64,000 bases of DNA from Punica granatum (lineage: Eukaryota; Streptophyta; Magnoliopsida; Myrtales; Lythraceae): contig NC_045131.1 in NCBI RefSeq assembly GCF_007655135.1, forward strand, positions 6,820,001-6,884,000, read 5' to 3'. Below the pieces are notes generated by a model, which worked only from the letters and a program-made list of their open reading frames with translations, did no database searches and was not told the origin of the DNA. A program made the position numbers and the translations under genes. This document shows positions 35,430 to 48,700 of this stretch, piece by piece. Each line of letters begins with the position of its first letter. Within the stretch, counting starts at the first letter, position 1.

Positions 35430-38400
35430 ATGGAAGAGGTAAAGCATAAGTCTAGGAAGGAGGATTCGGAGAGGAAGGACGGAGATTCGAAGAGGAGTCA
35501 CCGCGATCGGGATCGTGAGAGACGTCGAAAGAAGAGAGAGCGCGAGAGTCGGCTCTCTGAAAGAGAGAAGAGCAGCGACTCTGATGATACGTATGAGAGG
35601 GAGCGGGAGAGAGAGAGGGACAGGGATAAGGATAAGCGTAGGGAGAGGGAGAAGGATAGAGCCAGGGCTCGTGACAGTGAAAAGGAAAGAGCTAGAGAAA
35701 AGAAGAAAGATAGGGAAAGGGACAGGGACAAGGAAAGAGAGGACAGAGATAGGGAGAGGGAGAAGGAGAAGGAGAGGGAGAAGAGAGAACGAGCAAGGGA
35801 GAAAGAAAAAGAAAGGGAGAGAGAAAGGGAGAGGGAGAAGGAGGAGAGGGAGAGGGAGAAGAGAGAAAGGGAGAGGGAGAAGGAGGAGAGGGAGAGGGAG
35901 AAGAGAGAACGGGCAAGGGAGAAAGAAAAAGAAAGGGAAAGGGAGAGAGAGAAGGAAAGGGAGAGGGAGAAGAGGGACAAGAAGGACCGTGAGAGGGATA
36001 GGGATAGAGATAAGGAGAGGGACAGAAGGCGAGAACGGGAGAGGCGTCATGAAGCTGATAGCGATTACAGTGATGACGATGCCAGAGAGAGTGAGAGGAA
36101 ACGGCGGAAGCGAGAAGATGATGATGATGATGATGATCGTGAGGGGAGAGAACGTGAGTGTGGTAGGAGCAAGGTCAGTAGGCACAGGGATCATAGTGAG
36201 GGCAGCCCAAGGAAAAAGACTGAGGAGGATGACTCAGAGAAGAAGCTCACCCGGGAAGAGGAGTTGGAAGATGAGCAGAAACGGCTTGATGAAGAGATGG
36301 AAAAGCGAAGGAGAAGAGTTCAGGAGTGGCAGGAGTTAAAAAGAAAGAAGGAAGAACTGGAGAGGGAAAAGCATGGTGAGGCAAATGCAGAGAAACCCAA
36401 ATCTGGGAAGGCCTGGACACTCGAAGGGGAATCTGATGATGAAGAGATGGGGAAATCAGATGCAGATATGGATGTAGATGAAGATGAAGATACAGCTCCT
36501 AAGCTTGCCAAAGAACCTGCAGATTCTATGGTGGTAGATTCTGAAAATGGAGATGCTGCGCCTGTTTCAGAAAACAAGACTGGTGATGCTGCCCCAGATG
36601 AGGAGATTGATCCTTTAGATGCCTTCATGAATGAGATGGTGTTGCCTGAGGTGAACAAGCTGAACAGTGCTCCGGAAGCAACAAATGTTCCTGAAATTGA
36701 TCCGAATTCGAAGAAAGCTGGTAAGAAATCTGATCAAACTAATGGTAAACTGACAAGGAATGGCCTGAATAAATCAATGGGAAGGATAATCCAGGGGGAG
36801 GACTCAGAATCAGATTATGAGGATGTGGAGGATGGAGGTGATCCCTTAGAAGATGAAGACGACGATGAGTTCATGAAGAGGGTGAAGAAGACGAAAGCTG
36901 AAAAGTTGTCCATAGTCGATCACTCTAAGATTGATTACCAACCATTTAGGAAAAACTTCTATATTGAAGTAAAGGAGATCTCTAGGATGACAGCTGAAGA
37001 GGTCACTGCCTACAGGAAACAGTTTGAACTGAAGATCCACGGAAGAGATGTGCCTAGACCAGTTAAAACTTGGCACCAAACCGGACTTACCAGTAAAATC
37101 CTGGAGATCATAAGAAAGCTTGACTATGAGAAGCCCATGCCAATTCAAGCTCAGGCGTTGCCAATTATTATGAGTGGGCGAGATTGCATTGGCATTGCTA
37201 AAACTGGCTCTGGTAAAACCCTTGCATTCGTTCTGCCAATGTTGAGACATATCAAGGACCAGCCTCCCGTAGTGGCTGGAGATGGACCCATTGGGCTTGT
37301 GATGGCACCTACAAGGGAGCTCGTCCAGCAGATTCACAGCGATATAAAGAAGTTTGCTAGGGCTATGGGCATCGGATGTGTTCCTGTTTATGGAGGCTCA
37401 GGCGTTGCCCAGCAGATCAGCGAGTTGAAGCGGGGCACAGAAATTGTGGTCTGCACACCTGGAAGGATGATCGACATACTTTGCACTAGTGGGGGTAAGA
37501 TAACGAATCTACGCAGGGTCACATATTTGGTGATGGATGAAGCCGATCGTATGTTTGACATGGGCTTTGAACCGCAAATAACTCGGATTGTCCAAAATAT
37601 ACGACCAGATCGTCAGACAGTGCTATTTTCTGCCACTTTTCCTCGTCAAGTTGAGATTCTGGCCCGTAAAGTTCTGAACAAGCCTGTAGAAATTCAGGTT
37701 GGTGGAAGGAGTGTTGTCAACAACGATATAACTCAATTGGTCGAGGTGAGGCCTGAAAGTGAAAGGTTATTGAGACTGTTGGAATTGCTTGGGGAGTGGT
37801 ACGAGAAGGGTAAAATACTGATATTTGTGCATTCGCAAGAGAAATGTGACGATTTGTTCAGGGATCTGCTCAGGCATGGTTATCCTTGTCTTTCACTTCA
37901 TGGGGCTAAAGATCAGACCGATAGAGAATCCACCATAGCGGACTTTAAGAGCAACGTCTGCAACTTATTGATTGCGACCAGTATAGCAGCTAGAGGTTTA
38001 GATGTTAAGGAGCTTGAACTGGTCGTCAACTTTGATGTTCCAAACCATTATGAGGATTACGTTCACCGAGTGGGTCGGACAGGTAGAGCTGGCCGAAAGG
38101 GCTGTGCTATAACATTCGTCTCTGAGGAAGAGGCCAGATATGCACCCGATCTTGTTAAAGCCCTGGAGCTTTCAGAACAAGTTGTTCCTGATGACCTAAA
38201 AGCTCTTGCTGATGCCTTCATGGCTAAAGTGAATCAGGGGCTGGAGCAAGCCCATGGGACTGGTTATGGAGGGAGCGGCTTCAAGTTCAATGAAGAGGAG
38301 GATGAAGTCAGGAGAGCAGCGAAGAAGGCGCAAGCAAAGGAGTATGGATATGAGGAGGATAAATCGGATTCAGATAATGAAGACGATGGGGTTCGAAAGG

Positions 38401-38891
38401 CAGGTGGAGACATCTCACAACAAGCTGCTCTTCAAATTCAAGCCCAGCAAATGTCAAATCCCCTTCCCAGTATTCTCAGTAACGTCTCTATGCTTCCTGA
38501 CGATGGGGCAGCTCGTGCTGCTGCTATAGCTGCCGCCATCAATCTGCAACATAATCTTGCGAAGATCCAAAATGCCTTGCCCGAGCACTATGAAGCAGAG
38601 CTCGAGATTAACGACTTTCCGCAGAATGCCCGCTGGAAGGTCACGCACAAGGAAACTTTGGGCCCGATTTCGGAGTGGACTGGGGCAGCAATTACTACAC
38701 GAGGGCAGTTTTTCCCACCTGGAAGAATACCAGGCGCAGGAGAACGCAAGCTTTACCTGTTCATTGAGGGCCCCACTGAGCAGTCCGTCAGGAGAGCTAA
38801 GGCGGAACTCAAGCGTGTCTTGGAGGACGTCACTAATGCCGCATTATCCCTTCCTGGTGGAGCCCAACCGGGCAAATATTCAGTTATTTAA
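35430..38891 (+). CDS. RH42: DEAD-box ATP-dependent RNA helicase 42 (Prp5-like splicing helicase)
   Basis: Prp5-type helicases remodel U2 snRNP at the branch site during prespliceosome assembly; the Arabidopsis homologue RH42 is linked to cold-dependent splicing. A single coding exon of 1153 aa, similar to the family length, in the nucleus by inference. Residues 1-260 are an extreme Arg/Glu/Lys/Asp repeat region (RE, RD and KE dipeptides), then an acidic region (DDDDDD, MDVDEDEDTAP). The helicase core has the Q-motif region PMPIQAQALP, AKTGSGKT at about 590, APTREL, TPGRMID, DEAD at 703-706, SAT at about 734, ARGLDV and HRVGRTGRAG at about 879-888, all intact. The C-terminus (NDFPQNARWKVTH and GERKLYLFIEGPTE) is a KH-like domain of this subfamily. 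I chose ATG 35430; the GTG three bases before is untranslated. Confidence 0.95.
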   Translation: MEEVKHKSRKEDSERKDGDSKRSHRDRDRERRRKKRERESRLSEREKSSDSDDTYERERERERDRDKDKRREREKDRARARDSEKERAREKKKDRERDRDKEREDRDREREKEKEREKRERAREKEKEREREREREKEEREREKREREREKEEREREKRERAREKEKEREREREKEREREKRDKKDRERDRDRDKERDRRRERERRHEADSDYSDDDARESERKRRKREDDDDDDDREGRERECGRSKVSRHRDHSEGSPRKKTEEDDSEKKLTREEELEDEQKRLDEEMEKRRRRVQEWQELKRKKEELEREKHGEANAEKPKSGKAWTLEGESDDEEMGKSDADMDVDEDEDTAPKLAKEPADSMVVDSENGDAAPVSENKTGDAAPDEEIDPLDAFMNEMVLPEVNKLNSAPEATNVPEIDPNSKKAGKKSDQTNGKLTRNGLNKSMGRIIQGEDSESDYEDVEDGGDPLEDEDDDEFMKRVKKTKAEKLSIVDHSKIDYQPFRKNFYIEVKEISRMTAEEVTAYRKQFELKIHGRDVPRPVKTWHQTGLTSKILEIIRKLDYEKPMPIQAQALPIIMSGRDCIGIAKTGSGKTLAFVLPMLRHIKDQPPVVAGDGPIGLVMAPTRELVQQIHSDIKKFARAMGIGCVPVYGGSGVAQQISELKRGTEIVVCTPGRMIDILCTSGGKITNLRRVTYLVMDEADRMFDMGFEPQITRIVQNIRPDRQTVLFSATFPRQVEILARKVLNKPVEIQVGGRSVVNNDITQLVEVRPESERLLRLLELLGEWYEKGKILIFVHSQEKCDDLFRDLLRHGYPCLSLHGAKDQTDRESTIADFKSNVCNLLIATSIAARGLDVKELELVVNFDVPNHYEDYVHRVGRTGRAGRKGCAITFVSEEEARYAPDLVKALELSEQVVPDDLKALADAFMAKVNQGLEQAHGTGYGGSGFKFNEEEDEVRRAAKKAQAKEYGYEEDKSDSDNEDDGVRKAGGDISQQAALQIQAQQMSNPLPSILSNVSMLPDDGAARAAAIAAAINLQHNLAKIQNALPEHYEAELEINDFPQNARWKVTHKETLGPISEWTGAAITTRGQFFPPGRIPGAGERKLYLFIEGPTEQSVRRAKAELKRVLEDVTNAALSLPGGAQPGKYSVI

Positions 38892-40400
38892 GTGTAAGGA
38901 CTTAAACCTAACTTAAGACTCCCCAGTTTATATTGTTTTCCCTTTTATTGTCTTCAAAAAAATCATAATTTGGCATCAAATTCAATTGAGATTGCTTATT
39001 AATTCCTATTTTCCCAGCTCTTCTCACGTGTAATGATTCTTCAATCTCGTGTTGCTTCTTTTGGGGATTTTTATGAATTTTTTTCCCCTTTTGATTCCCC
39101 TTTCTTTTTCTTGTTTCCTTTTCCTTCTTGTGGCGCCGAGGATGACTTAAGACTGTGCTGGCATGTACCGTATGTCTGCCCAGTGCCATCCCTGTTGTGG
39201 CCCGAGAGAGATTGCCCAATTTGCCCACCATGGTGCGACCGCTTCTTCATCAAGTCGTCATCGATTTGAATGGATGTCATCAGAATTTCTAACCTTTTAA
39301 CTTCTGTCCATCGTTATGGTCGGTTACTCCCGGTATCTGTTATGATATTAATCATGTCTCAACTTTGATCTTGCAGATTCAATTGCAGACTCCGCTTGCC
39401 TGCAGATGGAATTTTGTTCAATATTTTCACTCGTTGAAACAGAACCAGGATTACTGCTTAGTTTGTTGTCTATGGCCTTTTTTTTTTTTAATCAAATCAA
39501 CTCATCTGGTGTACTCATCTGTTCCTGTCCCGTCCTTAGCGATGACGGCTCAGGTTAGTAGGAATTCATGCTCGAGACTGCTGCTGTCAGTGCTGCGCCT
39601 TCTCCATCTTGCTCATTTTGTTGGCCATCATAGTTAGCCTAGGTTGTTTTGTTTCTTGTATTCAAACTGAAAACCTCCAGAACCTATGCCGATCATTGAT
39701 GTTGACAATCATATGACTGGATAAATTATATACATGAGTGGCATCCTTATCCCCATATTGAGAATTTGCTGATCGTTTTGGATACTTTGCAGGGTTTGAG
39801 TTACATGAACGCTTGTGCATTTCCAATGTTGCTGCCTGGTCGTACCCTCATGGTCCGTATTGTGAATAATGTCCTATATTTTCTTTGAATTGGAGATACC
39901 AACATTGGTAAGGTTGTTTGATAGAAACCGGCTATTGTAGTGCACCAGACCGTGTTTAAGAGTCCATGCATCGGGGTACTGTGAGGCCTTTGCCTGGGTC
40001 ATTGTTCTAGCTAATAGAATTGCAGCTTTTAAGTCCGTTGGAGAAGAGCACAGTGACGTTGATGAAGTCTCACTCCGTTTGCTTCTTTAATTGGCCGGAG
40101 ATAGGACATGACCATCAATAAATACCTTCGATACAGTTTCCGTTTTTCTTTGATTGTGGGTGTCGATGTCTATTAGCTTTGCTAAACCCGCAGGGTTTTT
40201 GTCAGCCTTAGTTACGTGGCTTGGGGTTTGATCATGCCGAGTCGAGTCAAGTCAAGATCCAAGGATAGTAGTGCCTTCTAGCTCCGAGCGGCGACTCCAC
40301 TTGAAGTCCTTAACCATGAGATCAACCAAGAGATTGAGTCGGGCCAAATTGAGCTTTGAAAGCTGTGGGTGCCAGGGAAAGCAAGGCTTGAAAAATTCGG
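38892..40400. other. Intergenic; 3' flank of RH42
   Basis: Nothing beyond the RH42 3' UTR can be supported. Short open frames here (for example 39033-39269 and 39365-39637) show no domain or splice pattern. Confidence 0.4.
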
Positions 40401-40506
40401 GGCGTGCTCGACGACATAGCAAATCGAGCTTGAATTTTATTTTGTTTTAGGTTCTGGGCGTGCTCGATGACATAGCAAATCGAGCTTGAATTTTATTTTG
40501 TTTTAA
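40401..40506 (+). repeat. Two tandem copies of a 56-bp unit
   Basis: GGCGTGCTCGA.GACATAGC begins at 40401 and again at 40457, each followed by AAATCGAGCTTGAATTTTAT and TTTGTTTTA. One mismatch is seen in the first part, so it is a recent local duplication. Confidence 0.8.
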
Positions 40507-41528
40507 GTTACGGGCGACAAGGCGAGTGTCACGGTATCGAATTCTCTTTTTTTCCCTTTGTTTTTTTTGCTCGAATTATTTTTCCCCATTTGTATGGCGG
40601 AGGTTTGAATTTCTTAATTAATAGAGGAGGCTTTGGAGCCTGCGAGCTCTCTCATTCATTATGAGGCCCACCTAAGCCTGCAGAGAGAGAAGGCCATAAA
40701 TTCAATTCAAACCCAACAACGGTCCAAAGTCAACTCCATACTCGCCCCAAAACAAGATGACATCAACTGATAATTGGCAATACATACGCCTGCACACGTA
40801 TGGCAATTCGGTTTTTTTTTTTATCAAATTACAAAAAAACAAGATTTTCAAAAATCGAATTACCGACTCGCTTCTCTAACGAGCATTTCGATGATGATTT
40901 CGATCGAGATGTTCTCAGTTTATTGTTTTAGGCTATTGCCCGTTTCAATATTACTTTGCACTTGATAATAATCAGTTTCTGATGAGTTTAGAACTCTCAA
41001 AATCCCATTACTTATTGCGATTCCGCTAACTGCATGCACATCATAATTTCCTCAAAACGAATACTAAAAAAACAATGAAGAATTTCAAAATCTTAGATCA
41101 TGGACTAAGATGTGCTCTAACAAAAAGAATTATCTATAAGTAAATAATAAAATGCAATAGAAGCAAAAATTGTTTTTTTTCCCCATTTTTGACTAAAACG
41201 GGTAGACGTAGCAAACACATGACTTAATTATATGCGTTAGAATTCCCCTGCAAAATATGAGAATTGAGTCTTAATTATACCATAATTTGAGAATATGAAC
41301 TCGTCACCATGACCCCAATGAGATATATGAGGAACACCATTCATCCACAAGTTTAGGGGGAAAAAAAGAAGAAGAGGGGTTGTTGGGAGCTGTATGTGCA
41401 ATACATGGGTAATTTGACGGTCAAACGGACACGTGGAGGGTCAGGAGTGCAGGTGCAGGATAGTCACACGCACCGGCGAGCACGGTGTCTGTTCCTGTAA
41501 AATGATAGATTTACCCCTGATTGAAACC

Positions 41529-41589
41529 CCACCCCCCCCCCCCAAAAACCGAGTCAATGGACAACACTCGATAAAATCGAACACACATT

Positions 41590-41634
<45 letters not shown>
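41529..41634 (+). repeat. C run and CT microsatellite at the WDR48 5' end
   Basis: A run of C at about 41530-41543 and an uninterrupted CT dinucleotide repeat at about 41595-41631, continuing as CT-rich DNA to 41695. CT-rich 5' leaders are common in plants, and this probably lies at or near the WDR48 transcription start. Confidence 0.7.
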
Positions 41635-41781
41635 ACCTCTCTCCTTCTCTCTCTAAAAGCACAGCCATTACCCCTCTGTGGACTTTCTCTCTCTAAAAAG
41701 GAAATTGGAACTCCAGCACAGCACAGCAGTGTGGACGAAAAACGGCCCCGGCGGAGCTGTAAATTCGCCATTGCTTCCAGG

Positions 41782-41790
41782 TTAGGGTTT
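41782..41790 (-). promoter_or_regulatory. Telo-box (AAACCCTAA) at the WDR48 5' end
   Basis: AAACCCTAA on the minus strand, shortly after the CT-rich leader. This element is typical of plant housekeeping promoters and first introns. Confidence 0.5.
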
Positions 41791-42746
41791 CCTTCCCCCC
41801 CTCAATCTCCACCCCCTGTTGCATTCGTCCCCCGGACTGTCCCCGTTTACCTCCGAGAATAGCCTGATGCCGCTGGTGTCTCGATTGGCGCGGCCGCTGT
41901 GAGCTAGCTGGATTAGTTGTTTAGGACTCTGATCGTATATGATCAGATTGCTCTCAGGTGTTAAGATCAATCGTCTTTGTCTCTGTGCAGCTCTGATGTT
42001 TAAGTTTACGAGTTTTCCGAGCTCGTTATGGGGAATTGGGATGCTCTAGACTCTGCTGTGCGTTGAAAGTTTAGAGTCGCAGAGTTATCGGTCGTTTTCG
42101 GTTTTTGAGGAACCTGTGACGAAGGATGGAGGATATTAGATTGGTTTACTAGGTTGCAGAGATAGATGACTGAGCTTAATATTATTGGTATCATTGTTGT
42201 GTTTTTGTGGATTTTGAGTCTGTTTAAGGATCAGTTCGGAAACAAATTCGTTGAGTATGGTTTTTGTGTTTCCCGAGGATTCGGACAGATTAATGGCAGT
42301 TTACGGCTTTCTTGCTTGTTAGAATAGTATTCTAAATGAGTGCCATTTGATACCTCAAAGAGATTTATGGCTTTTCAAACTGAACCCTCCTAGTGTATCG
42401 GTGTTCTTCCAGTTTGAGGAAATGCAATTGAAAGAGCAGACTGCCTTCTGACTGCAATAAATTAGTTAGTGACCTGATTCTGGAATCCGGGTTTATGATG
42501 GACTGCTTCTGATATTCTGTTTGAGCTTTATCAAGAATTTTATCAGGCACATGAATGTGTATTTTATTGATGATATTAGTAATTTCATATGCTCTAATGG
42601 TTACTATGAGTATTTCTTTTGAACTCTGACCGCATGATCGCATATATATAGTTTAAAACAGGGACCATTCAATTTGTTCTAGGACATCATCTAGCCAATT
42701 GTGCATTGGATTGATGTGTGAAACTTTCTATTTTTCAGTTTAGAGG

Positions 42747-45700
42747 ATGCACCGCGTGGGTAGTGCTGGGAACACGTCCAATTCTAGCCGTCCTCGTAAG
42801 GAGAAGAGATTGACATATGTGTTAAATTATGCTGATGACGAAAAGGTGAAGTGGTTTAGTTGTGGAGTTAATTTGCAGCCTTTACTTCAATTTTTCCAGT
42901 CCTGAAATATGCTATTTGAAGTTATCATTTTTCTGAAATTGATAATTTGAGTTATGGCTGGATCCAAGCCTCCGAGATACAAGATTCCATTTAAAGTATT
43001 CTTCATTTGAGCGTGAAATGAAGTGCAAGGGACAGACGGTTGGAGGAATTTGTTTTAACAGGAAATGGTGATTTTAATTGAAACACTGCAGGTCAGATGT
43101 CCCATAAGCACACGGTATTTAATGCATAGAGTAAGAATATGGTCATATCGTGCCAAACAATGCGATAGTAAATTGTGTACATGCACATTCCAACCTGGAT
43201 GACCCAGCTACATCTCTTTTACATTTGATCAAGTCATAATTTTCCCATACAATGCTAATCTTACAATTGTTGGGACCTTAAAGAGTTTTAATGGCCTATA
43301 TAGTATACAGAAGTAAATTTTTTTAAAAAATTACCATGTGATCTCTCTTTGGTAGTTTCTCATTTGTTTTTCATGAAAAGATTGGATGGGAACTTGGTTA
43401 AAGTACCAATATTCAATTGAAACTTCTTATCGTTTTGTTTTTTAGTCGTCTCTTTATATGCAGCACTGTGCAGGTATAAACTGTTTAGCTCTATCGAAAC
43501 CAGCATCTGATGGTGGCGATTACCTCTTCACTGGGAGCCGTGATGGTACATTGAAGAGATGGGAATTGAACGAAAATGCGGCAACCTGTTCTGCTACATT
43601 TGAGTCGCATGTTGATTGGGTAACATTCTATTTCATCCCTTCTTCATCAGCCCAGTAGTTGCATGGGCGATGGCTTGGGTTTTTAATGGTTATTTTGCAA
43701 GATTTTAAAGATCAATTTGGGTGGAATTTTCATATTATAATTTTTGGTTGAAACTAATCTACTTCATATAAATTTCTTTATGCAATTCTATTTTGGGAGT
43801 TGAAACTTAACCAAATGAAGGAGGAATAAGTGAGAATGGAAGAATGTTTAGAAACTAATTATCTTGGTTTTTGTTGACATACAAACATGAAAGATAAGTT
43901 GCATATCTTTAAGTTTATAATTGTTTAGATGCTGTTACAATGACTTCTGCATTTCTCATTTCGATTCAGAATATAATGAGATTTATTGTTGGTGCAGGTC
44001 AATGATGCTGTCCTTGCAGGCGATAATGTGCTTGTGTCTTGTTCATCAGACGCAACTCTCAAGGTTGGTCCATCATGATGACTGTTCTTTCAAAGGCAAT
44101 AGTGATATGTTTGTATGTCCATTTTTCTGGCTGTACTCTGTGCTTATTGAAGACCAACCTTTTTTCTGATTATCTAATCATTTTCCGTGTTTTCGGGTTT
44201 GGTAATAAAACAGGCATGGAATTGTTTGTCTGAAGGAACCTGTATCAGGACTCTCCGGCAGCACTCTGACTATGTTACTTGTCTTGCTACAGCAAAAAAA
44301 AATGTAATGTGTGGATATTAAATGTTTAGATTAAAGGCTTTTATCTGTTCGCTTTTGCTGATCTAGTTTTTGTTGAATGCTAATCAGAATATCCAGAAAG
44401 TGTCAATTGAATGATCGAAGCTTGAAATTAGTCTTGAGAAAATATAGTTTCTGGAAAAATAGTTGGTTGCTGATGCTTTTGTAGTGTCAAACATTTTAGA
44501 GCAATGTTGTTGCCTCTGCTGGCCTTGGCGGAGAGGTTTTCATATGGGATCTTGAAGCTGCACTTGCTCCTATTTCAAAGTCAAATGATCCAACAGAAGA
44601 TGATTGTTCAAATGGTGTCACGAGTGGTGCAAATCCATTGCCAGTTGGTACTCTACGGACCATCGGCTCTAGCAGCAGTATTTCTGCGCATCTTAATCAA
44701 TCTTCAGGTTATGCACCAACTGCTGCCAAAGGCCACAAAGAGTCAGTTTATGCATTGGCAATGAATGATACTGGAACACTTCTTGTGTCTGGCGGAACTG
44801 AAAAGGTATAAAATTAATTGGCTGCTGTAAGGAAATTGTGGCGCTTTGTCGTCTTAGAACTGTATTAAGAGTATTCTATGCAACTTAGCTCATTTTCTAA
44901 TGAAAACCAGAATAGCCCTTTCTTATTCCAGCTGCATTCTATTTCATGATTGTTGCCTTTTTTCTTCTGCCGTGAATTTGATCATTGAAGATATCTTTTC
45001 TATATTTGCACTTCTGAACAAAACTTATATGCAGAATCTTTCTTTCTTTAGGTTGTGCGGGTTTGGGATCCAAGGAGTGGTTTGAAGACTATGAAGCTAA
45101 AAGGGCATACGGATAATATAAGGGCTCTCATTATGGATCCTACGGGCCGGTTGGTCATTTACATGAGTTGATTTATATCAATCATGAAGTTTTATGTTCT
45201 ATCTAGTTCAGATATGTTTGTTTGGGAGGCTCTTGATGGTAGATTAAAGAACTGAACGACTGTGATAAAATTTGGATAACATAAAATTGATTGGAGAGGA
45301 GTGAAATGATTGGGATATAATCTGCAGCACATTTATTTATTTTATGAGTTACAGAGGAATAGCTAGAGTTTAAGCTCTATTTCCCTCGTAATCTTTTCTC
45401 ATTGTAGGAAGTTGAATTTAGCAGTAGATTAGTTCTGACCATTCAGTGATTTTTATCTCTTGAGAATTCTGGCTTAATATATTTCTTTGAGCAATGATTC
45501 ATATGCTTAGCATGTTCACATGGAAAAAGATGTCTTATGCATATAAAATTCTTGTAATTTATATTTACGAGTGTTAATTTTTCTGCTGTTTGGTGATTTT
45601 CAGGTATTGTTTATCAGGATCCTCTGATTCTATGATAAGGTAGCTGAAGGAGTAACTTCAAGTAACTTCATTTTTATTTCAAACATTGCATAGCTGGGTG

Positions 45701-48700
45701 GTACATGATAATAATACTTTTCCTGACACCTACATTTATTTGAGGCTGAGTTTTATCTCAATTTGTAGATTGTGGGATATCGGTCAGCAGCGTTGTGTGC
45801 ATTCTTATGCTGTGCATACAGATTCTGTTTGGGCACTTGCCAGCACTCCATCATTTAGTCACGTCTATAGTGGAGGGAGGGACATGTCTGTAAGTATAGT
45901 CTCCTAGATGGTCCAACTTCTCTTATACTCTTATATCTTACTAACATTATGCTGCCTATTTTACAGTTATACTTGACAGATTTGTCAACAAGAGAGAGCT
46001 TATTACTTTGTACCGAGGAACACCCCATATTGCAAATGGCATTGCAGGATGATAACATATGGATTGCGACTACAGATTCTTCTGTACATAGATGGCCTGC
46101 TGAAGGACGCAATCCTCAAAAGGCCTTGCAAAGAGGTGCATCGTTTTTGGCTGGGAATTTGTCCTTCTCAAGAGCAAGGGTTTCTCTTGAAGGATCTACC
46201 CTAGTATGTGATGCTTTTAGTCTTTTTTCTGCAGCTAGTCTTGCGACAACTGTATAAGTATTCATGCTACTTTGCTTTACCCACAAGTATCATACTATTA
46301 CGATTGCAACATTGCAGGTCCCTGTGTTTAAAGAGCCAGAATTCACAATTCCTGGTACTCCAGGAATCGTGCAACATGAAATATTAAATAATCGGAGGCA
46401 TGTCTTGACTAAGGTACTTTTACGCTTGACTCATTGATTATGATGTTACACAAATCTTTTCCTCTTCTCTTTCCGTTGTCATTATTGATGGATTATCATG
46501 CAAGAATGTTTTTGAGTTTCTAATAAATGAGATATTTATATTGGTTGCTTCTGGTAGGATTCAGTCGGTTCAGTAAAGCTTTGGGAGATTACCAGAGGCA
46601 TTGTGGTGGAGGACTATGGGAAGGTCTGATAAATCATCTTGCTTTGCATAGTTTCAGCCACTAGAATAATGCATGTATTAGAGTAGTATTGGGATAAGCC
46701 TTCAGATGTTATAGTTAGTGTTGCTGGAAAATTTCATGATAATTTCCTCCAGCGTTACAACTGTTGTTGCTTGTAACCTTTTTCTTTAAGATATTAAATC
46801 TGTTGTCTATTGCATTAATTCTCCTATTTTGCAATTTCAGGTCCCCTTTGATGAAAAAAAGGAAGAACTATTTGAGATGGTAAAGATGCAATAATTTGAT
46901 TTCACATTTTCATTCCAATTATGTTGATTCGATGGTTATTCCTCTTGATTTTGTGCTTGTAGGTAAGCATACCTGCATGGTTCTCGGTTGACACAAGGCT
47001 TGGTAGCTTGTCTGTCCATTTGGATACTCCACAGTGTTTTTCTGCAGAGATGTATTCAGCAGACCTTAACATTTCTGGGAAACCCGAGGATGATAAGGTA
47101 AATGCATCAATTAATTTTCTTAAATCTCTTCTTGAGTATGTGTCAGGATCTGAAAGTAATATTATCTGCTGTTTATGAAGTCAGTTATCTCATCCATCTA
47201 GTGTTTCATGACCGAGTTTTTGAAGTCGGCTTTCAAATCATACAAGGACATGATAACTGGTCTGCAAAGAGTTTCATGAGATCAAGCACAAATATACAGA
47301 CTTGATGATAACATGTCGAAGCGGCATTTGATTTGATATCGTGATGCAGGTTAATCTTGCTCGAGAAACACTTAAAGGTCTCCTGACTCATTGGTTGACC
47401 AAAAGAAGGCAGAGACATGGTTCTCAGGCTTCATCGACCAATGGGGACGTGTTGTCTGGGAAGGATTTTAGTGCTAAAAGTCTTGCCCATTCGAGGATAG
47501 AGGTTGATGGCAATGCTGAGAATGACTCCATGGTGTATCCTCCATTTGAATTTTCCACTGTCTCGCCTCCTTCGATCATCACTGAAGGTTCTCAGGGAGG
47601 TCCATGGAGGAAAAAAATAACTGATTTGGACGGAACTGAAGATGAGAAGGACATTCCTTGGTGGTGTATTGATTGTGTGGTGAATTGTCGTTTGCCACCG
47701 AGAGAAAATATAAAGTAACTTTCTGACATTATGTTTTCTCATACATAGTGATTTTGCTAGGTGCATGGATTAGTTGTGGGGTAATCCTGTCTGGAAGTAA
47801 TATGCAACTTTGTGAAATCATCAGATAACAACTGAAGATGTATTTAACTTTTATGCAGGTGCAGTTTTTACTTGCATCCTTGCGAAGGTTCCACTGTTCA
47901 GATACTCACACAAGGAAAACTCAGCGCGCCTCGGATATTGAGGATACACAAAGTAAGTTTGCTAGATGCAGCAAAACATATATGGGTGAGGTTCAATTGT
48001 TTTCTATTCATGATTATTGATCCTTACAGCGTGCAACTTGTGATTGTTAGAACTGTTTAGATCTAAATATGTACTGGATAATCTTTTTCCGATTATTTGT
48101 ATGTGCCCCCACAATAATCCTGGCCTTGGAAGGTAGATTTAATGGAGTTACCAATTCTTTGTCATGTTTGAGTTGCTCTTTTTGTGAAGAATACGACAGT
48201 CATTTTTTATGCGAAGATTCTAGTAATTTATCAAGTTTCGAAATTTCAATTTTTTATTTTAGGTCCCAAGACCTGTATAATATTTTTCATTTAATTGGAA
48301 TCTGAGAGTTTATGCAGTTTTGGATATTAAGTTTGACTGTGAAATGGCCATATTATGCTATTGTGGCATACATGATTTAGTACTGGACTGAGCAAACCCA
48401 AAATTAGGTAAATCCGGAGGTTGTGCAGTCTGTTTGCGGCATCAATGAAAAACTTGACATCTAATATCTTAAAGCTGTCCCCCCCACGTACTACACACAG
48501 GCCTGCTTTCAGTTGCCCAGCAGAGGAACACCTTCTCATATGTATTGTTGTTTTTGCTCATGTAGGTTGTAAATTATGTCATAGAAAAGATGGTCCTTGA
48601 TAAACCAATGGACAATATAAGCAGTGAAGGAACATTTGGAGGGCCGTTACAACATTCTGCCATTGGTGATGGATCTGGATTAAAGCCAATTCCGAAATTT

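Noticed and set aside
35376..36194. Long minus-strand open frames (up to 272 codons) opposite the RH42 N-terminus
   Set aside because: They are Ser/Leu/Phe/Pro repeats produced by the pyrimidine complement of a purine-only coding region.
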